Shown here piece by piece: positions 22,722 to 32,501 of a stretch of DNA of 64,000 nucleotides (position 1 is its first letter; every line of letters begins with the position of its first letter). Source of the DNA: Pegoplata infirma (lineage: Eukaryota > Arthropoda > Insecta > Diptera > Anthomyiidae); assembly GCA_963921195.1 (NCBI GenBank), contig OY992537.1, positions 126,560,194 through 126,624,193 on the forward strand, given 5' to 3'. The translations under genes and the position numbers were made by a program. Below the pieces are notes generated by a model, which did no database searches, had not been told where the DNA came from, and worked only from the letters and a program-made list of their open reading frames with translations.

Positions 22722-23430
22722 GCAAAAACAAATGAAAACACATTTAAGACCAGAGAATTAACAATTAAAAACCGTCCCTGTAATTATTCATTTGTTTTAG
22801 CAAACATCAACATTTATTTTTTTCTGTTGACAAAATTTCCTAAAATAAATAACATTAAACATTAAAAAATTACGTTTTTTTCATTAATTTTTACCAACAA
22901 ATTTCAGAAAAAAAACCTACGAAAACATTAAAAATTAATGATTTCGTAGATTATTTTTTAAATTTTCTATTGAAATATTTTTTTAAAATTTTTTAATAAA
23001 ATTTTGGGAAATCGATCCCGCAATCAACTACATTCTGGCCAGACACTCTACCCATCGTGCCAAAGTCACTTGATACAAACATGTTTTTATATTTCTATAA
23101 ATAATTTTTTGAATTTTTTTTCTATAAAAAAATAACCTACTTGTGTAGGTAAAAACTAATGATATTTCATTAAAAATACCAACAATTAAAAAAAAAAAAA
23201 TACTTACACAAATCATTTAAAATTTAAAGAATAATCAGTAGTTTTTACTTACAGAACAAAAATACATGTCTTTAAAAATTAAATGTTAATGAAAGTCTTT
23301 ATTTTTTAGTGTGTCATTTTTGAAACAAAATTCATTAATAAAAACTGAACATAAAACAAATGTTTTTTCTTTTAAAAACGACTAAACGTAAAACTTTTTA
23401 AATAAACTACCAACAGTTAATGACATAATT
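22722..23430. other. AT-rich interruption of the jockey-like relic
   Basis: It begins near TGCACTCAAAATATTT (22702) and holds TTTTTTAGTGTG near 23312. The two resemble CACT.AAAA-type ends, so a MITE may lie here, but borders and duplication are not resolved. Confidence 0.35.
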
Positions 23431-23703
23431 TTTTGATTGTGGCTTCCGTAGCGGTCGATCCTGTAGGCGTTCCTATCGGAACGTTGGAGGCGGTTCCTCC
23501 AAAGTTTATTGAGAGTAAAGTGGTTGCTCTTATTATTTCTAAGGCGATTGGTCGTGTTTGGTTTTGGGGTCGGTAAAAAGATTATAACGAATTTTCTACG
23601 AGACCACACTACCCGCGTTTCTTGAGATGGGGTCTCATCAAAAAAGTCTCAACTAAATTCAACCTCAAGGTTCTGTTCTTTCTCCTATTCTTCATTTTTA
23701 TTA
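23431..23703 (+). pseudogene. Jockey-like reverse transcriptase: fingers and palm start
   Basis: Plus-strand fragments encode G-F-R-S-G-R-S (about 23441-23460), I-I-S-K-A-I-G-R-V-W (23530-23560, decayed L-D-I-S-K-A-F-D-R-V-W with the catalytic Asp lost) and Q-G-S-V-L-S-P (23665-23690). The last motif runs to 23703 and continues at 26911 with N-D-L after the intervening element is removed. Confidence 0.75.
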
Positions 23704-24021
23704 CACTGAAAGAATTATTGTTCATTATATCTATGAACAAATTTCATAAAACCAAATTCATAGATTCTATGAAATAATTCATTGGCTGAATGAATATTCA
23801 TTAGTATTTTGAAATCTATATATATAAAGTAGTTGCGTGACTGACTGATGACTGACTGACTGACATACTAATCACGCATCATCCCACAGCCTAAACCACT
23901 GAAGCTAGATTCTTGAAATTTGGATTGTAGTTTCACCTCCTGGAATACATATCCGCTAAGGCCGGGTTTTTGGAAATGTTGATTTTAAGGGGTTAAAACG
24001 AAGGGTTGAAAAAGGAGAAAA

Positions 24022-24880
24022 AGCGAGTACTTTGGTACTTTTTATTTTTTCTGAAAAAATTCAATTAATTTGAAATTTGAAATTTAGGATCCTCTAACGG
24101 AAAAACATTCCCAAAAAAAGAACTTTCTGGAAATTCGGCTTCCTAAAGATTAAAAGGGTAAAAAATGGTACTTTGGTACTTTTTATATTTTTTGAAATTA
24201 AGGTCCTACAAAAATATTAAAATTTGCAATGGTGGTTCCAACAATGGAAAAAATTCTGAAAACGTACTTTTTCGAAATTCCGATTCTAAGGGGGGTAAAA
24301 AAGAGAGTACTTGGTACTTTTTATTTTTTCTGAAAAAAAATCCTATTAATTCGAAAATTGGAATGTAGGATTCTCTAACGGAAAAACATTCCCAAAAAAA
24401 GTACTTTCTGGAAATTCGGATTCCTAAGGGGAAAAAGGGGTAAAAAATTGTACTTTGGTACTTTTTATATTTTTTTAAATAAAAGTCCTACAAAAATATT
24501 AAAATTTGCATTGTTGTTTCCAACAATGAAAAAAGTTATGAAAAAGTACTTTTTCGAAATACCGATTCTAAGAGGGGTAAAAGCGAGCACTTTGGTACTT
24601 TTACTTTTTCTGAAAAAAAATCCTATTAATTGGAAAATTGGAATGTAGGATCCTCCAACGGAAAAACATTCCCCAAAAAAGTACTTTCTGGAAATTCGGA
24701 CTCCTAAGGGTAAAAAGTAGTAAAAAATTTACTTTGGTACTTTCTAAATTTTTTGAAATTAAGGTCCTACAAAAAAATTTTAAAATGTTAGCTCCAACAA
24801 AGGGAAAAATTTTGAAAAAGTTCTTTTTCGAAATTTCGATTCTAAGGGGGGTAAAAAAATTTATTTTGGTAATCATTATA
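24022..24880. repeat. Tandem array, about 280-bp unit, three copies
   Basis: Units begin near 24022, 24299 and 24579 with TTGGTACTTTTTATTTTTTC-like sequence and include GGAAAAACATTCCC and TTCGGATTCCTAAG. Each unit holds two related half units. Confidence 0.8.
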
Positions 24881-25145
24881 ATTCCTGAAATAATAGTCCT
24901 GGAAACTTTAAATTTGGAATGCAGATTTCTAAAGAAGGCAAAGAATTTTTTGTTTTTTAGCGCATGTAAACGCATATTCGGAACGGAATGAAAGCCACAT
25001 GGGACTAATCGGAATGGAACAGGGAAACAAATGGAATAAAACAGGGAACCAAATGGGGACTTGAAATTTGGTATGGAGGTGCGCATCCCGAAGAACAGAT
25101 CCTTTAAGGCTGAGTTTTTGGAAAGGTTGATTCTAGGGAATAGGG

Positions 25146-26150
25146 GTAAAAAAGGTATTTTGGTACTTTTTATATTTCCACAAACCACTGAAGCTAGAGA
25201 CTTGAAATTTGGAATATAGATGCACCTCCCGGAATATAGGTCAACTAAGGCTTGGGTTTTGGAAATGTTGATTCTAAGGGGGTAAAATGTGCAAAAACAA
25301 GTACGTTAGTACTTTTTATAGTTCCACAAACCAATGAAGATAGAGATTTGAAATGTAGCTGCATCTCCCGGAATATAGATCCACTAAGGCTGGGTTTTTG
25401 AAATAATGATTCTATGGGGGTAAAACGGGTAAAAAAGGTATTGTGGTACTTTTTATATATACTTAAATAATGGTTTTATTAGCTTGAAATTTGGAATGTA
25501 GCATCCCATGCTTAAATAAAGGTCATAAAAACTTAAAATTAGGAATGTAAGATCCAACAACAGAAAAAAACTATTTCTAGCAAATATCAAACAATCAATT
25601 TAGCTGCGATTTTGGAAATGTTGATTCTAAGGGGGTAAAAGGGGTAACAAAAAGGTATTTTGGTACTTTTTATATTTCCACAAACCACTGAAGCAATACA
25701 CTTGAAATTTGGAAAGTAGGTGGACCTCCTGAAATGTAGATCCAATAAGGCTGGGTTTTTGGAAATGTTGATTTTAAGGGGGTAAAAGGGGTAAAAAGGT
25801 ACTTTGGTCCTTCTTTTATTTCCACAAACCACTGAAGCAATACACTTGAAATTTGAGACCTCCTGAAATGTAGATCCAATAAGGCTGCGATTTTGGAAAT
25901 GTTGATTCCAAGGGGGTAAAAGGGGTAAAAAAAGTACTTTGGTCCTTTTTTTATTTCCACAAACCACTGAAGATAAACACCTGAAATTTGTAATGTGGGT
26001 GCACCTTCTGAATGTAAATCCAATGGGGCTGTATTTTTGAAAAATGCTGATTCTAAGAGAGTAAAAGGGATAGGAAAGGTACTTTGTTTGGCACATTTTA
26101 TATTTCTACAAACAACTGAGGCTATAGACTTGAAATTTGGAATGTAAGTG
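25146..26150. repeat. Tandem array, about 140-bp unit, seven copies
   Basis: Each unit holds ACTTTTTATATTTCCACAAA, CCACTGAAGC, TTGAAATTTGGAA and GGAAATGTTGATTCTAAGGG. Overlapping minus-strand frames at 25587-26096 and 25670-26023 follow from it. Confidence 0.8.
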
Positions 26151-26165
26151 CACCTCCCGGAATAT

Positions 26166-26385
26166 TTTCTTTTTTTTTTTTTTACTTTGAGCCAACACTT
26201 AGGGGATGCCCCCTACTGATGCAATGCATTGTGTTGGTATTAGGAAAATAGGTTATGAGTAGAAGGAAAGAGGTAGTGTTAGTGTAGAGTAGTGTTTGTG
26301 GACGTTTAATTTGAATTTTTCCAAATTGTAGCTGGTTGGGAAGACGTCTGCGGGGAGTTTATTCCACATACGAAGAAGAAAAATC
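26166..26385 (-). pseudogene. 3' end of a jockey-like non-LTR element, 5'-truncated
   Basis: On the minus strand it encodes R-M-W-N-K-L-P and F-K-L-N-V-H-K-H-Y-S, matching the C-terminus of the jockey-like relic near 32130-32190. A 3' region and a poly(A) tract follow (poly-T on plus, 26169-26183). It belongs to the same family as, but is a different copy from, the plus-strand relic. Confidence 0.7.
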
Positions 26386-26551
26386 TCGCCAACTAACGCA
26401 TGGTTTTATAACGATTCATTTTTGTAAATACACAAAATATTTGTTATCTACAAACACACACACAGCTTTTGGCAGAGCATTGTGACAGAGCATAGACACA
26501 TACTCAATATATTAATCAAAATTCATTTTAAGTGTTGTTACTTGTTTATAT

Positions 26552-26625
26552 AATTTAGCTCAGTGGCTAGAGACTAAGCTTTACGAACAACAGGTTCTCT
26601 GTTCGAATCTCGGTGGGGATAAGTT
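26552..26625 (+). other. tRNA-like (pol III box) sequence
   Basis: TTTAGCTCAGTGGCTAGAGA resembles a D-arm/A box, and CTGTTCGAATCTCGG resembles a T-arm/B box, at tRNA-like spacing. The T stem pairs poorly, so it is more likely a tRNA-derived SINE head or relic than a working tRNA. Confidence 0.4.
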
Positions 26626-26910
26626 AAAATAAAAAACATATAAATTTTCAAAAATAGAAAATTGTAAATAAATAAAATAATAAAAATAAATAAAAATAAA
26701 ATATAAAAAAATAAAATTAAAATAAAAAAATAAAAATAGAATTGAATAATAATTTTTTTTCCATAGCCTATGAACTTTTTCATAGGTTTCTGGTTTCTAT
26801 GAATTTGATTCATAGATTCTATGAAGGGCATCATTGGCTCACTTCTAATGATTTTTTTCATAGAATCAATGTACGTTTTTATAGCCGTAATGAACAAAAT
26901 TCTTTCAGTG

Positions 26911-27122
26911 TAATGACCTTGTTGGTCAGACCTTTAGTCCTATATATCCTATTATATTGTTTGAGATACGAGGCATGTGTCAGAACATGAATGGCACACT
27001 CAACCAAGACCTTTCTATAATTTCCACGTGGGGTCGCTCGAATAAGGTCGATTTTAATGCAAGAAAGGCCCATTGTTGTACGTTAACCCACATGGGATTT
27101 GCATTCTGGCATCTGTAGCTAT
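26911..27122 (+). pseudogene. Jockey-like reverse transcriptase: palm continuation
   Basis: Starts with N-D-L at the excision point and later encodes D-L-S-I-I-S-T-W-G-R-S-N-K-V-D-F-N and A-H-C-C (27010-27090), the block before the thumb in jockey-like enzymes. The catalytic F-A-D-D box expected near 26960 is not recognisable. It ends with the 8-bp duplication GTAGCTAT of the next insertion. Confidence 0.75.
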
Positions 27123-27589
27123 CATGCGCAGGTACAAGGGTGGTGGGGGAAAAGGGAAAATTACCCCCCCCAGACTAAATTAAAAAAAGCAAAAGAAAGA
27201 AAAAAAGAGGAAAGATTAAAACTTTTTAAAAAATTTTCCATAGGAAGAAATTGTTAAATCCGAAAATTGTTCATAAAAAAAATCTGAACATTTTTGAAGG
27301 AAAAATCTAAAAAATTTTATAGGGAAAATCTGAAAATATTTAAAGGAAAATTGTGACTAAATCAGAAAATTTTTGTGAAAAAATATCTGTCAATTATGAA
27401 GAGAAATTTTCTTTGGGAAATACCAAAATGTGAACAATTTTGGTATTCAAAAAAATAACTTGACTTAGGGAAAATGTAGCAGAATCTGATACCTTTTTCT
27501 ATAGAAAAATGCCTCAGTATTAGAGAAAAAAGTGCCTTATAATCAGAGACTTTTGCCATAGGAAAAATTTCTTTTCTATAGGTAAAATG

Positions 27590-28275
27590 TCTCTGAATCT
27601 GAGACTTTTTAAAAAAAACATGTTTCAGCATCTAAGACTTTTTCTGTTGAAAAAAGTCTCAGAAGTTGAAACTTATTCTTTTGCAAGAAGGTTGCAGAAT
27701 CTGAGACTTTTTCAGAATTTAAGACTTGTTCTTTAGGAAAAAAGTCTCAGAGTCTGAGACTTGTTCTATAGGAAACAGTTCTCATAATTAAGACTTTTTC
27801 AATAGGGAAAAGGTCTTAGAATCTGAGACTTTTTTTTTTAGGAAAAGGTGCCAGAATCTTAGACTTTGTCTATATAAGAAAAAGGCCTCAGAATCTGAGA
27901 CTTTCTATAGGAAAGCGTCTCAGAATCTAAGACTTTATCTATAGGAAAAAAGCCTCAGAGTCTGAGACTTTTTGTAAAGGAAAAATCTGAGACTTTTTCT
28001 ATTGAAAAAAGTTCTCAGAATCTAAATATTTTTCTATACGAAACAAATCTAAGTAAGAATCTGAGACCTTTTTTATAGGGAAAATATACCAAAAATGCTT
28101 TAGAGTATGAGTCTTTTTCTGTAGTTAAACGTTCAAGAATCTGAAACTTTTTCTGTGAAAAAAAGTTCTTAGATTCCGAAAATTTTTCTATAGGAAAAAA
28201 GTCTCAGATTCTGAGCAATTTTTCTATATAAAAAGCATTTAGTTACGAAAAATGTTTCAGAATCTGATATTTTCT
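27590..28275. repeat. Degenerate tandem repeat, about 38-45-bp unit
   Basis: Variants of CAGAATCTGAGACTTTTTCT followed by ATAGGAAAAA recur about sixteen times with much drift. A second, more decayed array of the same unit lies at 45650-46260. The spacing is irregular and there are no conserved repeats with unique spacers, so it is not CRISPR-like. Confidence 0.8.
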
Positions 28276-28289
28276 ATGTAGGAAGAATT

Positions 28290-28798
28290 CACTTAGAAAA
28301 TTATTACAGTTACTACATGACGGTGATTTGTGTAGTAAGTAGTAGTTATTGTTTTCAACTACAATTTCAGTTGATTTTGTATGAAAAATCTCAAACAACT
28401 GTTTTTGTAGTCGTTTTAAAAAACAAATACAAAAAATTACTACATTGTAGTAACAGTTGCTTTATGTAGTTGTTTTGGTCTATAAAAAATTTATAAATTT
28501 TCTAGAAATTTTTAGAAAAACGGATGTGCAGGAATTATTTCCAAATAATTTTATCCGTTTTTGACGTTTACAATTTTTTTTTTGTTAATAAAAAAAATCA
28601 GACAATTTGAGTTACAGTAAAAACAACTGTAATTTGAAGTAGTTTTTACAGTTTTTTGTAGTTGTTAATCAATAGTTAAAAACAACAACAATTTTTGGTT
28701 GATTTTATTGTAAAATGTAGTGGACGCCTAAACAACAACAAATGCTGTAGTTTTAACTGTCTTTTGTAGTGGAATCTACCGTCATAATTTTTTGAGTG
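28290..28798. mobile_element. Nested MITE (509 bp)
   Basis: The ends CACTTAGAAAATTAT / AATTTTTTGAGTG are flanked by TT (28288-28289 and 28799-28800). It interrupts the CTGAGAC tandem repeat. Internal TGACGGT / ACCGTCA form a second inverted pair. Confidence 0.65.
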
Positions 28799-29157
28799 TT
28801 TCTTCTGTTAAAAAAAAAATCTGATTTAGAATTTTTCATACAACAAATTTGTTAGAATCTGAGACTTTCGTCTCAATAGAAAATGTAAAATTTTCTTTTA
28901 AAACAAATTAAAAAAAATGTATTTAAATGGGAATATGATCATGAAAAACAAAATCGGAGCCCTTCTTAAAAGGATTTTTTGATTGAAAAATTACCAAATT
29001 TTATGATTTTATAGATTTTTTATCATTTTTTTTTTTTTGCAAAAAAAGGGATCCCTGCTTTTGCTTGTCCGATAACAACGAATTGATGATTTTTTTTTAT
29101 TCGAAGTAAAAACCCCCCCCCCCCCCCCCCCAAACTCAAAAGCTGTACCCGCCACTG

Positions 29158-29319
29158 GTAGCTATGGATGGTATAGGTATTGAGGAATCCGATACTCTTG
29201 ATGTCCTAGGCATGAATACGGTATTATGGCCGTTGCGTTGCAATAAACACGTATTTTAAGTGTTGAAAGAGTCATGCAAGAATCTTGGTTTGCGGAACGA
29301 TGCAAGACTTACTTTACTA
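29158..29319 (+). pseudogene. Jockey-like reverse transcriptase: connection block
   Basis: Encodes M-D-G-I-G-I-E-E-S-D-T-L-D-V-L-G-M (29167-29217), a very recognisable block of this clade, then N-L-G-L-R. It is cut at 29319 by the next TIR element, where it would continue toward the R-P-K-M-E-Y-N-S block at 31630. Confidence 0.8.
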
Positions 29320-29501
29320 CACTGAAAAAAATAACCTTCCTGATATTAATGAAACGGATTCATTATTTTGTTTTCATTACTTAAATGAAGGAATTCATAA
29401 GCTGATTGAAATTTCATGCATGTTATGAACAAATTTTATGAAACTTGTTTCATTAGATTTCATAATTTCATTAAAAAATATCATAAGATTTTTTAGAACT
29501 A

Positions 29502-30391
29502 CCCGAGTAAAAAAGTTTATATATAATTATATATAATTTGATTAAATTATATATAATTATATATATTTGATAAAATTAGATAAAATTATATATAATTTGA
29601 TAAAATTATATATAATTATATCCGAATTTTTTTTTATATAAAATTTTATAAAATTATATCTAATTATATATAATTTGATCAAATTTTATAAAATTAGATA
29701 AAATTATACATAATTTTATCAAATTATATATAATTATATCAAAATTTGTTTTCCCGAGTAAAAATTTTCTGGTCTAATCATATATAATTTGATACAATCT
29801 TATATGAGTTAATATGCTTCCGTATAAATTTATATAAAATTTTATCTATCACTTTGATACGGTTGATCCACTTTATATGGTTAGATATTGCTCCATATAT
29901 GATTAGATTCGTATTTTGGTTTTGCTCATCAAATTATATAAAAATAGATATTATAAGATCAATTTGATCTAATTAGATTTGACCAAATTCAGGATCAAAT
30001 TGTATCAATTTTTATGTTTTTTGATCTAAAGTAATACAATTAGATATTATTTAATACAACCATTTTACGGATCAAATTAGATCTATTTAGTAAAATTAGC
30101 ATAATATTTTTACTAGGGTTATATAAAATTTTATAAAATTATATCAAATTATATATAATTTGATAAAATTTTATAAAATTATACAAAATTATATAAGATT
30201 TGATAAAATTTTATATAAAAAAAATTCGGATGTAATTTCATATAATTTTATCAAATTATATATAATTTTATATAATTTTATAAAATTTTTTGAAAACAAA
30301 AACTTCTTTATATAATTTTATATAATTATATATAATTTTATCAAATTTTATATAATTATATAAAATTATATAAAAAACTTTTTTACTCGGG
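29502..30391. mobile_element. CCCGAGTAAAAAAG element (890 bp with nested copy)
   Basis: The TIRs CCCGAGTAAAAAAGTTT / AAACTTTTTTACTCGGG are flanked by TA (29500-29501 and 30392-30393). The arms are long runs of TATATAATTTTATAAAATT-type repeats and are broadly inverted over several hundred bases. Confidence 0.85.
29753..30118. mobile_element. CCCGAGTAAAAA element, nested copy (366 bp)
   Basis: The ends CCCGAGTAAAAATTTT / AATATTTTTACTAGGG are flanked by TT (29751-29752 and 30119-30120). Internal sequence (ATATAATTTGATACAATC, AGATTAGAT-like blocks) is related to the 355-bp copies at 46913 and 47429. It lies inside a larger member of the same end family. Confidence 0.85.
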
Positions 30392-30894
30392 TAAATACAA
30401 CTCTGCGTTGCGAAAAAGAGAAAGAAAACAGAACAAAAACATACGACGTTTTATTAGACCACGCGTGTTTAGTCTAATTGTAATTTTTACATGTGTGTTA
30501 ACTTTTTTCTAATAAAATAAAATAATTTTATATTTTTTTGCTTTGTTATTGAAACTTGTGTGTGTGTTATGCTGGTTATATCTAATTGAAATTACAAGTG
30601 AAAAGTTCCGTATAAGTGTTTCTTTTGACTGTTTCTTATAAAATATAATATAATTTGAAGCAGAAAAATAGTTTTTTAAGTCATTAAAATTTTGCGATGA
30701 AATGTAGGGTAATTTGTGTTGTTCCATTGCTACGTTGTTGCTACGTTTTGGCAGCACGTGTTTTTAAAGTCATCGCGTTTTTGTCTTTTATAGTTTACCT
30801 TATATGGCAATTCAGACCAATTTAAGTTTGGAGTAAAATTTTGTTGTGTGTAAAAACTAGGTGAAAACCATAAAAAGTGTGCAATTAAGGGTCA

Positions 30895-31100
30895 TGTCAC
30901 AGACTCAATTCCGTTCGGAAGTGGAATAAGTGGTTCACTCGTAAAACGCAAAGCAAATACTTTATTTCGGAATGAAACCACTTTTAGCAATTCAATTCCA
31001 CTTTGATTTTTGAAAGTGATTTCATTCCGAAAAAAAAAATTGTTTTGCGTTTTACGAGTAACAACTTTTTTCAAATCCGATCGGAATTGAGTCTGTGACA
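30895..31100. mobile_element. Palindromic MITE (about 206 bp)
   Basis: TGTCACAGACTCAATTCCG at the left and CGGAATTGAGTCTGTGACA at the right. Inverted similarity extends inward through CGTAAAACGCAAA / TTTGCGTTTTACG-type blocks. The target duplication is uncertain (AT). Confidence 0.7.
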
Positions 31101-31189
31101 TCCACCTAAATAAAATTTCAGTGACGGTTACAGTGATGGTTACATGTGACTTACCAAAATTGTTATTAATGCAAATTTTCACTTATGGG

Positions 31190-31355
31190 TGTATGATACG
31201 TGCTGTTTTTAGGTAACTTGTTCCTAACTTTATTATGGGCTTTCTATGGAAATTTTGATAACTATAACCAACATGAATTTATCGTAATTCCCATATCAAA
31301 ACCTTAATAAAGTTAGCAACTAGTTACTTGTAAAAAGCAATTATCATACGCTCAT
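31190..31355. mobile_element. Small palindromic element (about 160 bp)
   Basis: TGTATGATACGTGCTTTTTAGGTAACT-like left arm and AGTTACTTGTAAAAAGCAAT..ATCATACG right arm, with matching CTAACTTTATTA / TAATAAAGTTAG in between. Exact borders unresolved. Confidence 0.5.
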
Positions 31356-31600
31356 TACCAACTACTATTCCACATTTAATCAATGGATATTTTCATACAT
31401 TTTATGAAAAACTTCATAAAACGTTTCAAACAAGTTCTACGAATATTTTCATTATTTATATGCAAGTTTTCATTGAAAGGAACTTTAATGACACCAGTTT
31501 CATTAATCAAATGAAACCTGTCTTCGGTTGAAAACGTGAGTCATTTTTCATTAAGGTTAAGTCAATTTTCATTAATTTCACGAAGCTATTTTTTTCAGTG

Positions 31601-31736
31601 TACATCCAATCTCTTTACTATTAATACCAGCTTTATCCGGCCGAAAATGGAATACAACTCTCTAAAGTTTCTGGACATTGCGCAGTAGAGGGCGGTGAAG
31701 CTTATCAAAGACAATTGGTTGTGTTACACTATTCTA
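31601..31736 (+). pseudogene. Jockey-like reverse transcriptase: thumb
   Basis: Encodes F-I-R-P-K-M-E-Y-N-S (31630-31660) and R-A-V-K-L-I (31690-31707), then in another frame G-C-V-T-L-F (31718-31734). The last continues in frame at 31971 when the family A MITE is removed. Confidence 0.8.
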
Positions 31737-31970
31737 CACCAAAAAAAAAAACGTGGGTATTCAATACTAAAAATTTAACTAAATTTTAGTCCAAAAGGAC
31801 CTAGTGAAGAAATTGGTAACCAATACTAAAATTTTTTTACTAAAATTATTGAAAACCAGTAAAAATGACTAATTTTAGTACTTTAAAGATACTCAAATTA
31901 GTAAATAATTAGTAGATTTTGGTAAAAAAAATCACTTACTAAACCTTTTACTGTAGAATTATTTTGAGTC
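31737..31970 (+). mobile_element. MITE family A, copy 2 (234 bp)
   Basis: Ends CACCAAAAA / TTTTGAGTC, flanked by TA (31735-31736 and 31971-31972). Removal leaves one TA that restores the Tyr codon in G-C-V-T-L-F-Y-R-Y-Y. Confidence 0.9.
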
Positions 31971-32276
31971 TATCGATATTATCATGGGAGGTGCTCATCT
32001 GAGATAAGTAAAATTATGCCCCAGGTCCGACCATTGGTTCGTAATACTCGCTTATTTCGTTCAGCACACCCCTCTGTAATTCCAAAGGCATTACCGAGAA
32101 AATTTGTTTTTCAGTCGAACGATTCGTATTTGAAATGAACTCCACTCAAAGATCTTACAAAAATTTAAATATCCACAAACACTACTCGCTCTTTCCTCAT
32201 TCCCATACCGTATTTTCCTAAGCAATACAATGCACATCATCCTCCTCTGAGAATTGATTTATGTAAAAAAGAGTAG
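31971..32276 (+). pseudogene. Jockey-like element: C-terminus and 3' end
   Basis: Opens with R-Y-Y-H-G-R-C-S-S-E-I-S and continues P-Q-V-R-P-L-V-R-N-T-R and R-S-A-H-P. It then decays through the W-N-E-L-like and H-K-H-Y-S-like blocks and ends with a short 3' region and an A-run at 32271-32276. It inserted into a LOA-like relic of the opposite strand, which resumes at 32277. Confidence 0.8.
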
Positions 32277-32501
32277 TCATCCTTTCTTTGTATTCCATTT
32301 CCAAGAAGGCTTCGCATCCAGGATAGCACATAGTTATTTCGCCTCTTCTGTTAGTTTCAGGTTGCATTTAGTTTGGTAATCTTTGTTCGGGCTCGGTTTA
32401 AGTGGGATTACCTCATAAAACGTTCTCATTTTCCCCAGTTAGAGTACCTTTAGTGCTGATCTTATAAGTTCACTAATCGTTGGTAGAAATGCCCCTCTGA
32501 T
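32277..32501 (-). pseudogene. LOA/R1-like reverse transcriptase, thumb side
   Basis: The minus strand encodes F-L-P-T-I-S-E-L-I next to the hAT border, then P-S-P-N-K-D-Y and L-K-L-T-E-E-A-K, and A-I-L-D-A-K-P-S-W-K-W-N-T (32295-32335). This is the L-G-V-I-L-D-.-K-L-S-W-K block of LOA/R1 enzymes. A few stops are present. It joins 39754-40175 when the hAT-type element is removed. Confidence 0.8.

Larger units (their letters stand above)
23817..26165 (+). mobile_element. Possible Helitron-like element with tandem-repeat body
   Basis: It begins TCTATATATATAAAGTAG after A and then GACTGACTGACTGAC, a start often seen in Helitron-type elements. The body is two tandem arrays (24022-24880 and 25146-26150). 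No CTRR-plus-hairpin 3' end could be identified because a retroelement fragment starts at 26166. The longest minus-strand frame (24601-25188) is just the array read through. Confidence 0.35.
23704..26910. mobile_element. CACTGAAA-type TIR element, 3.2 kb with nested content
   Basis: The ends CACTGAAAGAATTATTGTTC / GAACAAAATTCTTTCAGTG are flanked by TA (23702-23703 and 26911-26912). The halves 23704-23815 and 26750-26910 share CATAGATTCTATGAA and ATTCATTGGCT blocks. Most of the interior is other repeats. Its excision point is inside the codons joining Q-G-S-V-L-S-P to N-D-L of the reverse transcriptase. Confidence 0.85.
27123..29157. mobile_element. hAT-type element (2035 bp)
   Basis: The right end, read inward, is CAGTGGCGGGTACAGC, a typical hAT end. 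The left end CATGCGCAGGTACAAG is diverged. A perfect 8-bp duplication GTAGCTAT is present (27115-27122 and 29158-29165). The interior is tandem repeat, a nested MITE and a run of about 18 C at 29113-29131. No transposase frame. Confidence 0.8.
29320..31600. mobile_element. CACTGAAA-type TIR element, second copy (2281 bp with nested content)
   Basis: The ends CACTGAAAAAAATA / TATTTTTTTCAGTG are flanked by TA (29318-29319 and 31601-31602). Outer halves are rich in TTTCATTA/TTCATAA motifs. The interior holds an AT-rich CCCGAGTAAAA element and two small palindromes. Confidence 0.85.

Noticed and set aside
24601..25188. 195-residue minus-strand open frame, among the longest complete ATG-to-stop frames
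   Set aside because: It reads through the 280-bp tandem units and their spacer. The peptide is itself internally repetitive (F-F-..-I-L motifs), with no domain.
26552..26625. Functional tRNA gene
   Set aside because: A-box- and B-box-like sequences are present, but the T stem has mismatches and no acceptor stem could be paired.
27590..28275. CRISPR-like spaced repeats
   Set aside because: Repeat units drift, spacing is irregular and the context is eukaryotic transposon DNA.
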